From NCBI GenBank assembly GCA_022497145.1, contig MU385859.1, positions 434,001-498,000 of the forward strand: a stretch of 64,000 bases of DNA, given 5' to 3'. Made by a program: the position numbers and the translations under genes. Source of the DNA: Rostrohypoxylon terebratum (taxonomy: Eukaryota; Ascomycota; Sordariomycetes; Xylariales; Hypoxylaceae). Positions 12,399 to 22,481 of this stretch are shown piece after piece (the first letter of the stretch is position 1; the number at the start of each line of letters is the position of its first letter). The notes under the pieces were generated by a model that saw only the letters and a list, made by a program, of their open reading frames with translations, made no database searches and was not told where the DNA came from.

Positions 12399-14345
12399 AT
12401 GTCTCGCGGAAGTCCTAATCCAGACAAAGAGGCGGCCGCAACGCCGACGAACAACGATTACGACGATGAAGCTGTTGCGAAGAAGGCTCGCGACGAGTAT
12501 GCCCTTAACCATATAGGCTCCGGTTCGTCCGGCAAGAGTTCGCACACGAAGGTCGGTCACTTGCGCCTGGCTTCCGGCTCAACGGACGCCATCAACGATC
12601 TGGGCACTATTGCCAACCGCTCTCAAGAAGAACTGGAGAATGCTTCAATCGAGAATGGCGACCGTGGGAGCATCATATATAAGGTGTATAAGAGGAGGTG
12701 GTTTGGACTTGTGCAGATTACGCTGCTAAATATCATCGTTAGTTGGGATGTAAGTTAAAGCCATACTGACAACTCCTATGTCGCAAGCATGACAATAGCC
12801 CTAAAAAGGAAGGGCTGCGAAATCTTCCAATCGGTAGATGTTGTGTCGCATACCTTTCCGTCATTACTCTATCATTCATCTTCTCCTTGCATCCAGCCTC
12901 GCCTTGGCAGAATGCTGTGCCATATCAGAGCGTGCATGTGTTGCTACTCTAATATAAATCCCACATCCAACATAAGAGAATATGTGAAGTAAACTGGCTA
13001 ACACATCCGGAATCCTTTAGTGGCTTACCTTCTCGCCTGTCTCTCAAAATGCGGCCATATACTACAACACGAGCGAGTCCGCCATCAATTGGATCTCGAC
13101 GGCCTTCATGTTCTCTTTTTGCATCATCTTCCCCGCAGCCATCTACGCGCTACATTGGGGTCCCAAGCCGTCCATCATGGCCTCCGCCGTGCTGATCCTC
13201 GCCGGTAACTGGATCCGCTATGCAGGATCTCATTCCCGCGATGGAGGGCTGTACGGTGTCGTCATGTTTGGTCAAATTCTGACTGGATTGGCCCAACCCT
13301 TCGTGCTCAGTGCACCAACACGGTATTCCGATATGTGGTTTACCAACAGGGGCCGTGTCGCCGCCACAGCTTTAGCTAGTTTGGCAAATCCATTTGGTGC
13401 CGCTCTCGGACAGCTTGTCGTACCGTTTATGGTTGCAGAACCTGGCGATGTTTCTAACGCCGTGCTCTACGTCGCCATCATCGTACGTCCCCCTTCGCGT
13501 TGTTTCCCTCTCGTCTGAAACGATGGTACTAACCCAAAACTCGATCTTAGTCTTCGGTGGCCGCACTTCCGTCGTTCTTCATCCCGACTGCGCCACCTAC
13601 GCCCCCGGGTCCCTCCGGCTCGACGCCTAAAGCCACGCTCCAGGACTCTTTGCGGCTCCTCAAGTCTCTCGAGATATGGCTGATCTTAATACCTTACGCA
13701 GTTTATGTCGGCTTCTTTAACAGCATTTCCTCGCTTCTCAACCAGATCATGATGCCCTACGGCTTCTCATCCGACGATGCCGGTATCGCAGGTGCGTTGC
13801 TAATCGTCGTCGGACTCGTCGCCTCCGCTATTACCAGTCCGATTCTCGATCGTACGAAAGCTTTCTTGCTCGCCATAAGGATCTCCGTGCCCGTGATCGC
13901 GCTGTCCTATCTCGTCTTCATCTGGATGCCGGGCACCCGCGACATCGCAGGCCCCTACGTCGTCCTCAGCATCCTCGGAGCCTCAAGCTTCTCCCTAGTC
14001 CCGGTCGCCCTCGAATTTCTGTGCGAGCTGGGACACCCGATGAGTCCCGAGGTCACGTCGGCGATCGCGTGGGCGGGAGGACAGTTGCTAGGCGGCATAT
14101 TCCTCATCGTCAGTGACGCGTTAAAGGCGAGCGAGACGGCGGATCCACCCGAGAATATGGATCATGCGCTTATCTTCACGGCGGTGATAGCGCTCGCTGT
14201 CGTGCCGCTGCCGTTGGCTCTTGGGCTCTTCGGTCGTAAGGATAAACTGATCATGAGGAGAGTGAGGAGTGATGAGCGGGATGGCGGAAGGAGAAACATT
14301 GATAACAACGGCGGCGGCGACGGGGCTGTGGGGATAGCTGTTTAG
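12399..14345 (+). CDS. MFS transporter, SLC49 (FLVCR/DIRC2)-like
   Basis: Three exons, 12399-12749, 13021-13482 and 13551-14345, all joined in phase 0, give 535 residues. A hydrophilic N-terminus of about 95 residues (Ser/Asp/Lys-rich) precedes YKRRWFGLVQITLLNIIVSWD, the usual start of helix 1 in the SLC49 branch. After splicing come WLTFSPVSQNAAIYYN, SAINWISTAFMF, GNWIRYAG and GQILTGLAQPFVLSAPTRYS, which are signature stretches of this group. About twelve membrane helices are expected, with a cytoplasmic loop containing PTAPPTPPGPSGS between the halves. Animal relatives carry choline, heme or lysosomal substrates; the fungal substrate is unknown. The first intron (271 bases) is longer than the others in this window. 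The protein ends in a basic then Gly/Asp-rich tail. Confidence 0.88.
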
Positions 14346-15119
14346 AGTTGGAAGATCGTTTTTTCGATGGTCTTGCGCGTTCCTGGCTAGGCTGGGGAAC
14401 GAGGAGCTAATATACAGCATACTATGTATTAAATGAGCTCCGCGACGCTAGCGCGATGGGCTTATTATGTGGTCAGGGAATACGGCACCTGGTATCAATA
14501 AACGGATGGGTAAGGTACAGTAGGACAACAGGACACGAGCCTATGAATATGAACCCACGAATGGATCGGATCCTACGAGGGAGGGCTTGGACCAAGGGTC
14601 TCCAGGGCTTGTTTTTCAGCTTGGGTTGGGCTGGCTGAGTGGCGCGGATGAGGCGGTCTAGATTTGGGAGATCCTGGTAGAAGAGAGAGATGATGTCTTA
14701 TGCACTGCCGTTTAGGGACATATTTTTCTATTGTATGGATGGGCATGGTCTGTCGTAGAGGATGGATGGATGGATGGGATGGGATGGGGATAGACGATAT
14801 CTACATCGATGAAGGTTAGGAGATACCCATTTCGTAGTGTGAATAGTTGCAACAAATGCATGCGCTTTTATACAGCTAATTACCTGGCACATCTAGTGAG
14901 AACCTTGAGAAGCATATGTGAATAAGTCGCTCACTAAGACACCATGAATACAACCATAATGTGATAGAAATGTATTGTATATATTCATCAAAACAACACG
15001 ATATCATCGCGGCAATTAACCCGGACTAAAACCTCGGGGGTATATAGATATAGCACGACTCAGCTAAATAAAACGCACAAAGAGGCATCTCCTCATAATG
15101 CCATCAGTTACTTGCCTAC
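14346..15119. other. 3' spacer between convergent MFS and ERG27 genes
   Basis: Both genes end into this 0.77 kb stretch, so it holds their 3' untranslated regions and polyadenylation signals. A GGAT/GGGAT tandem tract lies at about 14758-14790. No gene is seen. Confidence 0.6.
14758..14790. repeat. GGAT/GGGAT microsatellite
   Basis: Four GGAT-type units pass into GGGAT units. It sits between two convergent genes. Confidence 0.65.
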
Positions 15120-16589
15120 CTACTTACTAGCATCACCCTCCCCAAGCGCCTTCTCCCACGCCGTCCTCAACCTCTCTAGTTCCTCCCAGCACTTCCGTCC
15201 ATCATCCTCGAACTGAGCCCTCTTCTCCTCAGTCAAGTCCCGCGCATCCCACTTCCGCCCAACAGCTCTCCGCAGAACGCCTACGCCATCGTCTTCCTTG
15301 GCTCCATCAGGCGACGTGACGTTTCCGTCCCATCCCCAACCATCGACTTCTGATTTCTTGGGCGCGGCGTGGCCGGAGCGGCTGGTGCTGGTGCCCCACT
15401 TGACGCGGTCGGCGCGGAGGCCGTCTAGGGTGTGCTGGTCGGCGAGGGCGAGCCAGGCGGTGGCGCAGGCGCCGAGGTAGGGCTCGACGGGGTGCCAGGG
15501 GGAGCCGAGCCAGCGGGCTATGTACATAGCGACGTAGTAGCCCCAGTAGAGCAGCCAGTGCAGGGGGAAGAGCGGCGTGCACACGACGCCCGGGTGCGAT
15601 AGGTAGAAGCGCGGCTTCACGGGCTTGTCTGCGGCCGCGGGCGAGGCGAAGTACGGGGCGGATGCTTTCTCCACGCCGGGAAGGTGCGCGGTCAAGCAGA
15701 TTAGGTCCGTGATCCGCTTGCTGCTTTCATAGGGCGGGTTGCCGTGACGGGCTTGGAAGTCGGAGAAGCTCAGGTGCTCGTGGCTTACGTCGATTGTGCT
15801 GGTCCAGATGACCCGGCCCGCGGGCTCGTCGGGTCGCGAACGGCTGAGCAGGGGCAGGAGCTCGTGTGCGAGGACGTAGTGGCCGAAGACGTTGGCCATG
15901 AAGACTTCGGCTAGCTCAGGTGGTTGGGTCTTCAGATCAGCGGCCTTATCACCGAGGAACTTGTGTTGGTCTAGAACAGCAGCCGGCAAAGCTTTCTTGA
16001 AGGCTGGGAATGTACAACTTTGCACAAGTCCGACCTCGAAGAATTGTTTTGCGAACCCGAACCAGTCTAATCCAGACCAACCACCAATACCCGCGTTAAA
16101 GAGCGCCGCATCAAGACGAGGTATCTTTACGTCTTCGATAAGACCGGTAGGATCGCTCACTTGGCCGTGGATCAACTGTTTCGCGGCATCGTATATCGAT
16201 CGAAGACTGCATAGATCGAGCTGGATACTCAGGATGTGAACCCGAGAAACGGCGGATTGAGGATCATAGTCAGGACCTGCTCGTGACCGAAGCTGGTGTG
16301 ATGTGCTAGCTGTCTCTTGTAGGTGGGTACGTAGGGCCTGGACGGTGTCGCGAGACTTGGAGACTGAGCGAGTTGTAGGTATAAGGATTAAGTGCGAGGA
16401 TAGAGATCGTGAAGCGAGGAATTCGTCAATTATCCGCTGACCAATACCGAGACCGACGCCACTATATCATTCTTTGTCTCAGACATAATAGTCTCGTAGT
16501 TATTTATAGAGGAGCGCATACCTGTTAGCCCCTGTTAGTAGGACGAAGAACTGTTCGTGGCTCGCGGCCTCTGCCCACGGAGCTGCCAT
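15120..16589 (-). CDS. ERG27: 3-keto-steroid reductase (ergosterol C-4 demethylation)
   Basis: Two exons on the minus strand, 16589-16522 and 16461-15120, give 469 residues. The 60-base intron lies inside the cofactor motif: exon 1 ends in TGAN and a split Ser codon, exon 2 continues GVGLGIGQR, restoring TGANSGVG at residues 19-26, the NADPH-binding Gly motif of short-chain dehydrogenases. LFNAG and the catalytic YESSK (Tyr about 267, Lys about 271) follow, with STIDVSHEHLSF just before, as in Erg27. The segment PGVVCTPLFPLHWLLYWGYYVAMYI is a hydrophobic membrane-associated patch. Erg27 reduces the 3-keto sterol left after C-4 decarboxylation, in the endoplasmic reticulum complex with Erg25, Erg26 and Erg28. 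The C-terminal 130 residues are longer than in yeast and charged, as is common in filamentous fungi. Confidence 0.9.
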
Positions 16590-18074
16590 CGTTAAGGTTG
16601 TAGATGATTCTGGGGGTTATATCGTTATATCTCATCAAAGAATTGCGGATTCGGTAATGTAAATGAATTGGAGATCTAGGTGTCAGTGTCAACTCGCCTC
16701 CATCATGACAACGCGGTATCATATACCTATGTTACATATGTTACATATGTTACATATATGAATCTAGCGGGTAAAATTAAGGCGGTGACAGTTGGCGAAA
16801 TATAAAACTAGAAGGTAGATCTTAGACTTTAGTCTTTAGATCACGGAAGGCGGAAAGCTGGGTCACGGAGTGGAGCCATGCTGCCATGGTAGCGTCGCAC
16901 TTGCAGTCGTGAATGCCCAGTGCCGAGCATGATTTCCATCTTCGTCTTCTAGAACCTCGGGAGACCAGATATGACAAAGGTTTTAATATTCGTCTTACGA
17001 CTTCCCAGAACTCGTAATGTTTCTCCCTCTTTCGATTGATCCTGCGACTTGGTGCGATTTGGTGACGATATTCTGGGGTAAGTACGAAGTATTGTCGATA
17101 ATATTTGATTAATAAAATAGGAAGTACTATGGGCTAGAACTTGTCACTAACCACTAACACTTGTGAGCCCCCTGCTCGCATCTTATGATTGGTATGTCAT
17201 TGGATACCGTACCATGCTTGCGTAATGACGGCCAGTCTCATTCCACTCATCATAGTGATGAGATGGGGAACTTACGTTGGGAACCATCTAATACATAATA
17301 GTACATCCAATATTATTGAAAGAGGCAGGCACGACGAGTGATAGGTGATATAGATACCTAAGTGGAATCGCTAAAACACACCGTCTTACTATGTCGACCT
17401 GGAAGCTATTCCAAAGTGGTAATGGTGAAGGAAACATTTGATATCTCAGGGCGAGCAAGTACAGTAAGGTAGGACCTAGGTACTCTCGTCGTTTGTATAT
17501 CGGATGTCTCAAAAGTTGAAGTAATATACCTATATATGTCGAAGAGATAAGGCTCGGGTGATTACCACGAGATAAAATAAAATTGAGTCTCAAGGGTTTA
17601 GGATTAGTTCGCCAGGGACCTTCCAATGCTTCCATCCCTTCTGTGCCTTACATCTGCGCCGGTAAGCCAAATTATTATTAGACCCGATCGTCATCTTCTT
17701 AATTCCTCCGCTCGTTCTTTCCATTTCCCTCCCTTACACAATAGCCTCCTGCGAATCCTGCCCAAACCTTCAACTTTGGAAACTCCGGTCTCCAGCACAT
17801 CGTCCCTTACTAATACCATTTAGTCTAAGATCACTTCGTCCCAAAGAAACATTAAAATCGTTGCTTCCACAATAGCACCCTAGCAGCCTATGCCTAGTAA
17901 CTACTAAGGTAGTTTGCCTAGTCGAACTATTGTCCCTTAATCTTATCGGTTCAGTGCAATCCATTACAGTGCCTTAAAGACGCGATCGCGCGGAGCTTAT
18001 TAAGGTTACCATTACTTACATCCATTACACCATCCGCTTAGCTTCCAACATTATTCAACATCAACCCTTCAACA
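16590..18074. other. 1.5 kb divergent spacer with a 9-base tandem array
   Basis: It lies between the ERG27 start (minus) and the small membrane-protein gene (plus), so it holds two promoters. It includes a 3-copy TATGTTACA array at 16728-16757 and AT-rich sequence. A GT-containing stretch near 17626-17661 could be a 5' leader exon of the next gene, but I cannot establish it. Confidence 0.5.
16728..16757. repeat. 9-base tandem array TATGTTACA x3
   Basis: Three exact copies of tatgttaca plus a partial TAT, about 140 bases upstream of the ERG27 start codon on the opposite strand. Each copy junction contains ATGTTACAT, an interrupted inverted pair. Confidence 0.75.
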
Positions 18075-18506
18075 ATGCACAAGCTATCAGCAGACTTGAC
18101 CATGACTTGGTATCCGCATGCCTTTCAGGGCGTCTTGTTCTCAGACGGGATCTGGACTACAATTTCATGGATAGCATTCTTTTTTGTATGTATTAACCTA
18201 ATACCCTAATACCCTTTGTCCCCCCCAATGCCTCCGCTAATCAATTATATTTAGAAGCTAGCAAGCCTTGCTTTTGCCGTTCCTATCATGAGCCTCATCC
18301 TCTTCGACTTCTGTCTCTGGCTCTGGCGACTCAACCAACCGCAACCTAAGGAGATTGCAGAACCTGGTCGCATCTCTAGCGAGCATACCGAACGACGAAC
18401 AAGCCTTGCAACATCGCCGAATCGAACTAGCTCTACAACTGCACTCGCCTCCGGACCATCCGCAGGTCAGAGACGCAACGTCCACTCCGGACACACCTAC
18501 GATTAG
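18075..18506 (+). CDS. Small membrane protein of unknown function (120 aa)
   Basis: Two exons, 18075-18185 and 18255-18506, joined in phase 0 across a 69-base GTATGT...TAG intron, give 120 residues. I do not recognise the family. The joined protein begins MHKLSADLTMTWYPHAF, and runs through a hydrophobic segment spanning the exon junction (ISWIAFFF then LASLAFAVPIMSLILFDFCLWLW, about residues 29-62), followed by a hydrophilic Ser/Thr/Arg-rich tail to the stop. This looks like a small single-pass or hairpin membrane protein with an exposed C-terminus. Support comes from good splice signals, continuation of the hydrophobic stretch across the junction, and absence of stops; no homologue is known to me. 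It converges on HOM6 with only 93 bases between the stop codons. Confidence 0.6.
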
Positions 18507-18599
18507 CCACAGACGATGCGAATACCCATAGTGCTTTAGAGAACGACAATCATTAATACTTGACGAAACACAAATCTATTCTTGTTCCTCAGTTTTTAA

Positions 18600-19773
18600 C
18601 TACGAGATTTGAGACAGCACTTTTAGCAAGTCGCTGGTGACTCCCATTGCCGTTACCTCTCCTCCAGCACCGGCGCCTTGGATGATTAGTGGATTTGATC
18701 CGTATCTTTTGGTGTAGAAACTAATAATGTTGTCGCTTCCCTTAAGACCCGCGATCGGGTGCGATTTGTCGAATGTCTCGAGTCCAACCTTGACTGCCTT
18801 AGAAGCTACGTCGATGCTACCCACGAACCTTACCACCTTGCCTTGCTTCTCTGCTGCAAGCTTCGTCTCCCCCATCTGAGAATCGAACTCGGGAAGTCTC
18901 TGCAAGAACTCGTCGCCGCTTGCGACAGATTCCAACTCCTTGGGGATCAAGCTCTGTACCGGAAAGGCAAGTGGCGATTCGACAGGGAGACCAGCTAGTC
19001 GAGCAAGGATTGTTAGCTTCCTGGCAACGTCGAGACCATTCAAATCATCCCGGGGATCCGGCTCCGTGTACCCCAACTCCTTTGCCTTCTTAACTTCGTT
19101 AGACCATAGGCCGCCAGAGCCCTCGACAGGAGCGAACGAATTAAAGAGGAAGGACATAGTGCCACTGAATACACCTTCAATCTTGGTCACCTCATCACCA
19201 GTGTCTACCAGATCTTTGAGCGTTGAGATGACCGGAAGACCAGCCCCAACAGAGGATTCGTGGTACACTGTGGCTCCAGAAGTGGCAGCGGCCGTAAAGA
19301 TATCTTGCCATAGCTTATACGAACCCGAAAATGCCTTCTTGTTGGGTGTAACGATGCTGACACCACGGCTCAAGAAGAGAGGGTAGGCATCGGCAACGTC
19401 TTGGGAGCTAGTGTTGTCGACGAGAATAACCTTGGAAGGCGCCGCAGCAAGGTAATCGGCTACCTGCGGCAAGGTCAAGGGAGCTTTAGTCGAGGCGGCG
19501 AGGTCTTGGACAACATTGTCAACTTGTATGGAAGAGTAATCGGCATTGAAGAGGGCTTTTTTGCTAGTCGAAATGTATGAGAGGCTCAACGTAGGCGTAG
19601 GTCGTCTTTTTGATAGGGCCTGAAATTGGGAGAGGAAGCATTTGCCAACCCCTCCAGCGCCTGTTTGGTAGTAGGTGAAGTAAATTAGTCAATTGAGTTT
19701 GCCATTGAGATTTTTCCAACAATTAGAGCTATTTACCTATGATGGCAATATAGACCTTGTTAGTAGCAGCCAT
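18600..19773 (-). CDS. HOM6: Homoserine dehydrogenase
   Basis: Two exons on the minus strand, 19773-19737 and 19660-18600, give 365 residues, the usual length for fungal Hom6. Exon 1 encodes MAATNKVYIAII and the first base of Gly13; exon 2 continues GAGGVGKCFLSQF, completing the NAD(P)-binding GxGxxG motif. Later landmarks are STSKKALF, VDNTSSQDVADAYP, ANKKAF-like TPNKKAFSG, ESSVGAGLP, FSGTMSFLFN and GYTEPDPRDDLNGLDVARKL, which carries the catalytic Asp and Lys of the family. The enzyme reduces aspartate semialdehyde to homoserine, the branch point to threonine, isoleucine and methionine, in the cytosol. Two near-matches to the Gcn4/Cpc1 site TGACTCA lie at 19816-19822 and 19841-19847, and an 8-base tandem array at 19861-19908. 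Confidence 0.95.
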
Positions 19774-20243
19774 AATATTCAACCAATTCCTCCTATATCT
19801 CTTTGAATTTCAAGGTGAGTCGTAGTCGTACTATGAAATCTGACTCTGGACGTTCTTGCGTGCTTTGGTGCTTTGGTGCTTTGGTGCTTTGGTGCTTTGG
19901 TGCTTTGGACGTGGGGTAATTTTCTCAAGTTAAAAGACCGATCGCGGGGCACTTCAAGGGGCGAACCTGCTTAGAGTTATAGTGGAGCACTGAACAAGAC
20001 ACGGGATTTGGAAGCTGCAAGCCTTGGAATTTAGTTTCCTGCCTTACCTCACGCGCTCACTAACAAACTCCAAGCTAAGGACCGACTAACCAACTAACAC
20101 CGTTTCTCGTCCCACCGTACGGAAATAACTTGGAACTACGAAGTATTATCCGTCACTTTTCTCATCTACAACCATCTGATACCCAAAACGACATCTCTAT
20201 TTCCGCGGATAGCACCAATCTCGGTGTTTGCTTCCCACGCACA
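19774..20243. promoter_or_regulatory. Shared divergent promoter of HOM6 and the CCDC174-like gene
   Basis: The 470 bases between the two start codons must serve both genes. They contain TGAGTCG and TGACTCT (one mismatch each from the Gcn4/Cpc1 consensus TGACTCA) near HOM6, and an exact six-copy 8-base array. General amino-acid control of HOM6 is expected from family knowledge; the sites are imperfect. Confidence 0.4.
19861..19908. repeat. 8-base tandem array TGCTTTGG x6
   Basis: Six exact contiguous copies of tgctttgg (48 bases), 88 bases upstream of the HOM6 start and 335 bases upstream of the likely CCDC174-like start. It is the cleanest array in the window and sits in a promoter. Confidence 0.85.
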
Positions 20244-21413
20244 ATGCCGCAGGACCCAAACCTCTACGGGCAACGCCCCGCCAAACGGCAGAAGAAGGAG
20301 ATCCCGCTGTCGAGCTCCCTCGACTTCGCTTCCCAGCTCACATCCCTCCTCTCGACCTCGGCCTCTGCCCCGGCTTCTGGTTCCTCGTCGACCGTAACGG
20401 CCGGTCGCGCCCGCCCTTCGAAGAACAAGGACGACATATTCTCTGTCAAGGCGAAGCGGAAAGCAGGATCTACTGCTAATACGGGAGACGAGGATGGGGG
20501 AAAGGATAGGGACGGCGCGAAGCTGTCGCTCAAAGAAACCCGCGGCACCGAGGAAGAGAAGCAGGACCTCGCGCGCGCGCGCCGCAAGATGGAAGAAAAG
20601 GCTCGACTGTACGCCGCCATGAAGCGCGGGGACTACATCGCGAAGGAGGGGGAGACGGCGCCGCTCGTGGACTTCGACCGCAAGTGGGCGGAGAAACATC
20701 CCGAAGACGACCCTCACCACAACAATCGCTCGAGCTCCGGAACCGACGATTCAGACCCCGACGATGACGATGACGACGGTGCGGCGGCGGCGGCGGCAGG
20801 GGGTAAAGAAGAGCTCCTGGAATACAAAGACGAGTTCGGACGTACCCGTCGCGGCACGCGGGCGGAGATCCAGCGTCTGCAGCGGCGCCGCGCACGCATC
20901 GAGCTCGGCGCGCGCGAGCTCGAGGCCATGTCCGCGAAACCCCTCGCCGCGCCGCGGAACCTGATCTACGGCGACGTGATCCAGGCCGCGGCGTTCGCGC
21001 CCGAGGACGACACGTACGCCAAGATGGAGGACCTGGCCGCGAAGCGCGACAAGGAGCCCACGCCGCCCCCCGACACGCACTTCGACGGCGCCGCGGAGAT
21101 CCGCACCAAGGGCGTTGGATTTTACCAGTTTAGCAAGGACGAGGAGATGAGGAAGAGGGAGATGGAGGGCTTGGAGAGGGAGAGGGAGGCTACGGAACGC
21201 GTTAGACGCGAGAGGCAGGAGATGAGGGAGAAGAGGAAGCGGGAGATTGAGGAGAGGAGGGAGAGGATTGGGAAGAAGAGGGCGGAGAAGATGGCCGAGA
21301 GCTTTCTGGATGGGTTGGCTGAGAAGTGGGGGGCTACTGGCTCGGGTGGTGAGAGTAAGGGAGCTGACGGGGGAGAGAAGGGAAAGGAGGTTGTGGATGA
21401 GCAGGCTTCGTGA
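20244..21413 (+). CDS. CCDC174-like coiled-coil nuclear protein
   Basis: Single exon, 389 residues from the ATG at 20244. An in-frame upstream ATG at 20130 would add 38 residues, but the start MPQDPNLYGQRPAKRQKKE has a typical basic nuclear-localisation look and the added part shows no conservation I recognise. The centre carries RKMEEKARLYAAMKRGDYI and LVDFDRKWAE, then an Asp-rich and Ala-rich low-complexity linker, EYKDEFGRTRRGTRAE, and the C-terminal GVGFYQFSKDEEMRKREME typical of the CCDC174/DUF4078 family. Residues from about 310 form a long Arg/Glu coiled coil. Animal CCDC174 is linked to RNA processing; the fungal role is not established. The coding region is visibly more GC-rich than the surrounding spacers. 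Confidence 0.8.
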   Translation: MPQDPNLYGQRPAKRQKKEIPLSSSLDFASQLTSLLSTSASAPASGSSSTVTAGRARPSKNKDDIFSVKAKRKAGSTANTGDEDGGKDRDGAKLSLKETRGTEEEKQDLARARRKMEEKARLYAAMKRGDYIAKEGETAPLVDFDRKWAEKHPEDDPHHNNRSSSGTDDSDPDDDDDDGAAAAAAGGKEELLEYKDEFGRTRRGTRAEIQRLQRRRARIELGARELEAMSAKPLAAPRNLIYGDVIQAAAFAPEDDTYAKMEDLAAKRDKEPTPPPDTHFDGAAEIRTKGVGFYQFSKDEEMRKREMEGLEREREATERVRRERQEMREKRKREIEERRERIGKKRAEKMAESFLDGLAEKWGATGSGGESKGADGGEKGKEVVDEQAS

Positions 21414-22481
21414 CGACGTTTATTCCTCGCAATGTGTTGGGCTTGCGTAAAGCTACGTGAGATGAGTTGAAACTAAGGCTTGATGAAGAATCGAAGATAC
21501 CCCCTTTAGCTACGTCCAGAATCGTCATGAATTATCTAAATAAAATGCAATGGAATCCCTCGAGGTGAAAGTGTAAAATCCCGGCACAGCCAAATCCATT
21601 CGAGATATACTACTTATTTTGACGTCGGCAATTTCTCATATTGTCGCCCCGTTCTATTCTTCTATTCCCACCTCTTATGGAGTTCTTCACGTTACGAGGT
21701 CTAACAAACATCAAATATAGCTCATCTCATATTTTGTATTTGCACCCTCACTATCAACATAATCTTACAACATCCTCATCCAAAGCGTGACCACATCCAA
21801 AATACAACATCCACTTCACCACTCACATATACTCATCCAACTCACTGCCCCCGAACCGACTCACCACACCAACCCACACGTATCTCAGCATACCAAAAAT
21901 ACAAAATATCAAAACCTTGTCGAGAATTTTCAACATTCGTACTACATAGTTTCAGTATCTCGACAAGATGCGCTATATATATATATATATATGATATATC
22001 CATATAAACCTGGCCATCCCCACATCTCAAAAAGAAAGCAGTATGAGCATATGCCGATCCTATTAACAGGTGCGCCCTTATCCGGGCTCCCGGAGAAAAC
22101 CATTATTGCGTTGTTCTCCGTCATTTATCCCCCCCAAACGCCGTATACTCCCCTCGAAGCGCCGCGAATAGGCTGTCGGTGGAGTGAGTATGATCGATGA
22201 CAGAAGACAAGAAAAATTGGTATGATGGGAGAGAAACAATATTAACCGCGCTCGTGCTTTTGGTAGACATGACAGAAATAGAAAATATGATATCAGTAAT
22301 TCCTGAAGAGCTCGTAGGCTCGTGAGCGAAGCTGCTCCCCTGAACGCCGGAACGTGATATGCGCCGTCTCGTGAGATAATAGATGCTATATACAATACCT
22401 AGATGAGTCCCCACATTCGCTCGAATACAATTGGATATTAATAGACAAAAAACCTTAACGCTACACATGATTTTCCGGCGT
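21414..22481. other. 1.07 kb spacer between convergent genes
   Basis: It contains the 3' regions of the CCDC174-like gene and of the membrane glycoprotein gene. A (TA)n run lies near 21974-21992. No gene is seen. Confidence 0.55.

Noticed and set aside
16728..16757. Short direct repeats considered as a CRISPR-like array
   Set aside because: Units are contiguous with no spacers, and the genome is eukaryotic.
20166..21080. Long minus-strand frames opposite the CCDC174-like gene
   Set aside because: Caused by high GC content and charged low-complexity coding; they encode Arg/Pro/Ser-rich nonsense.
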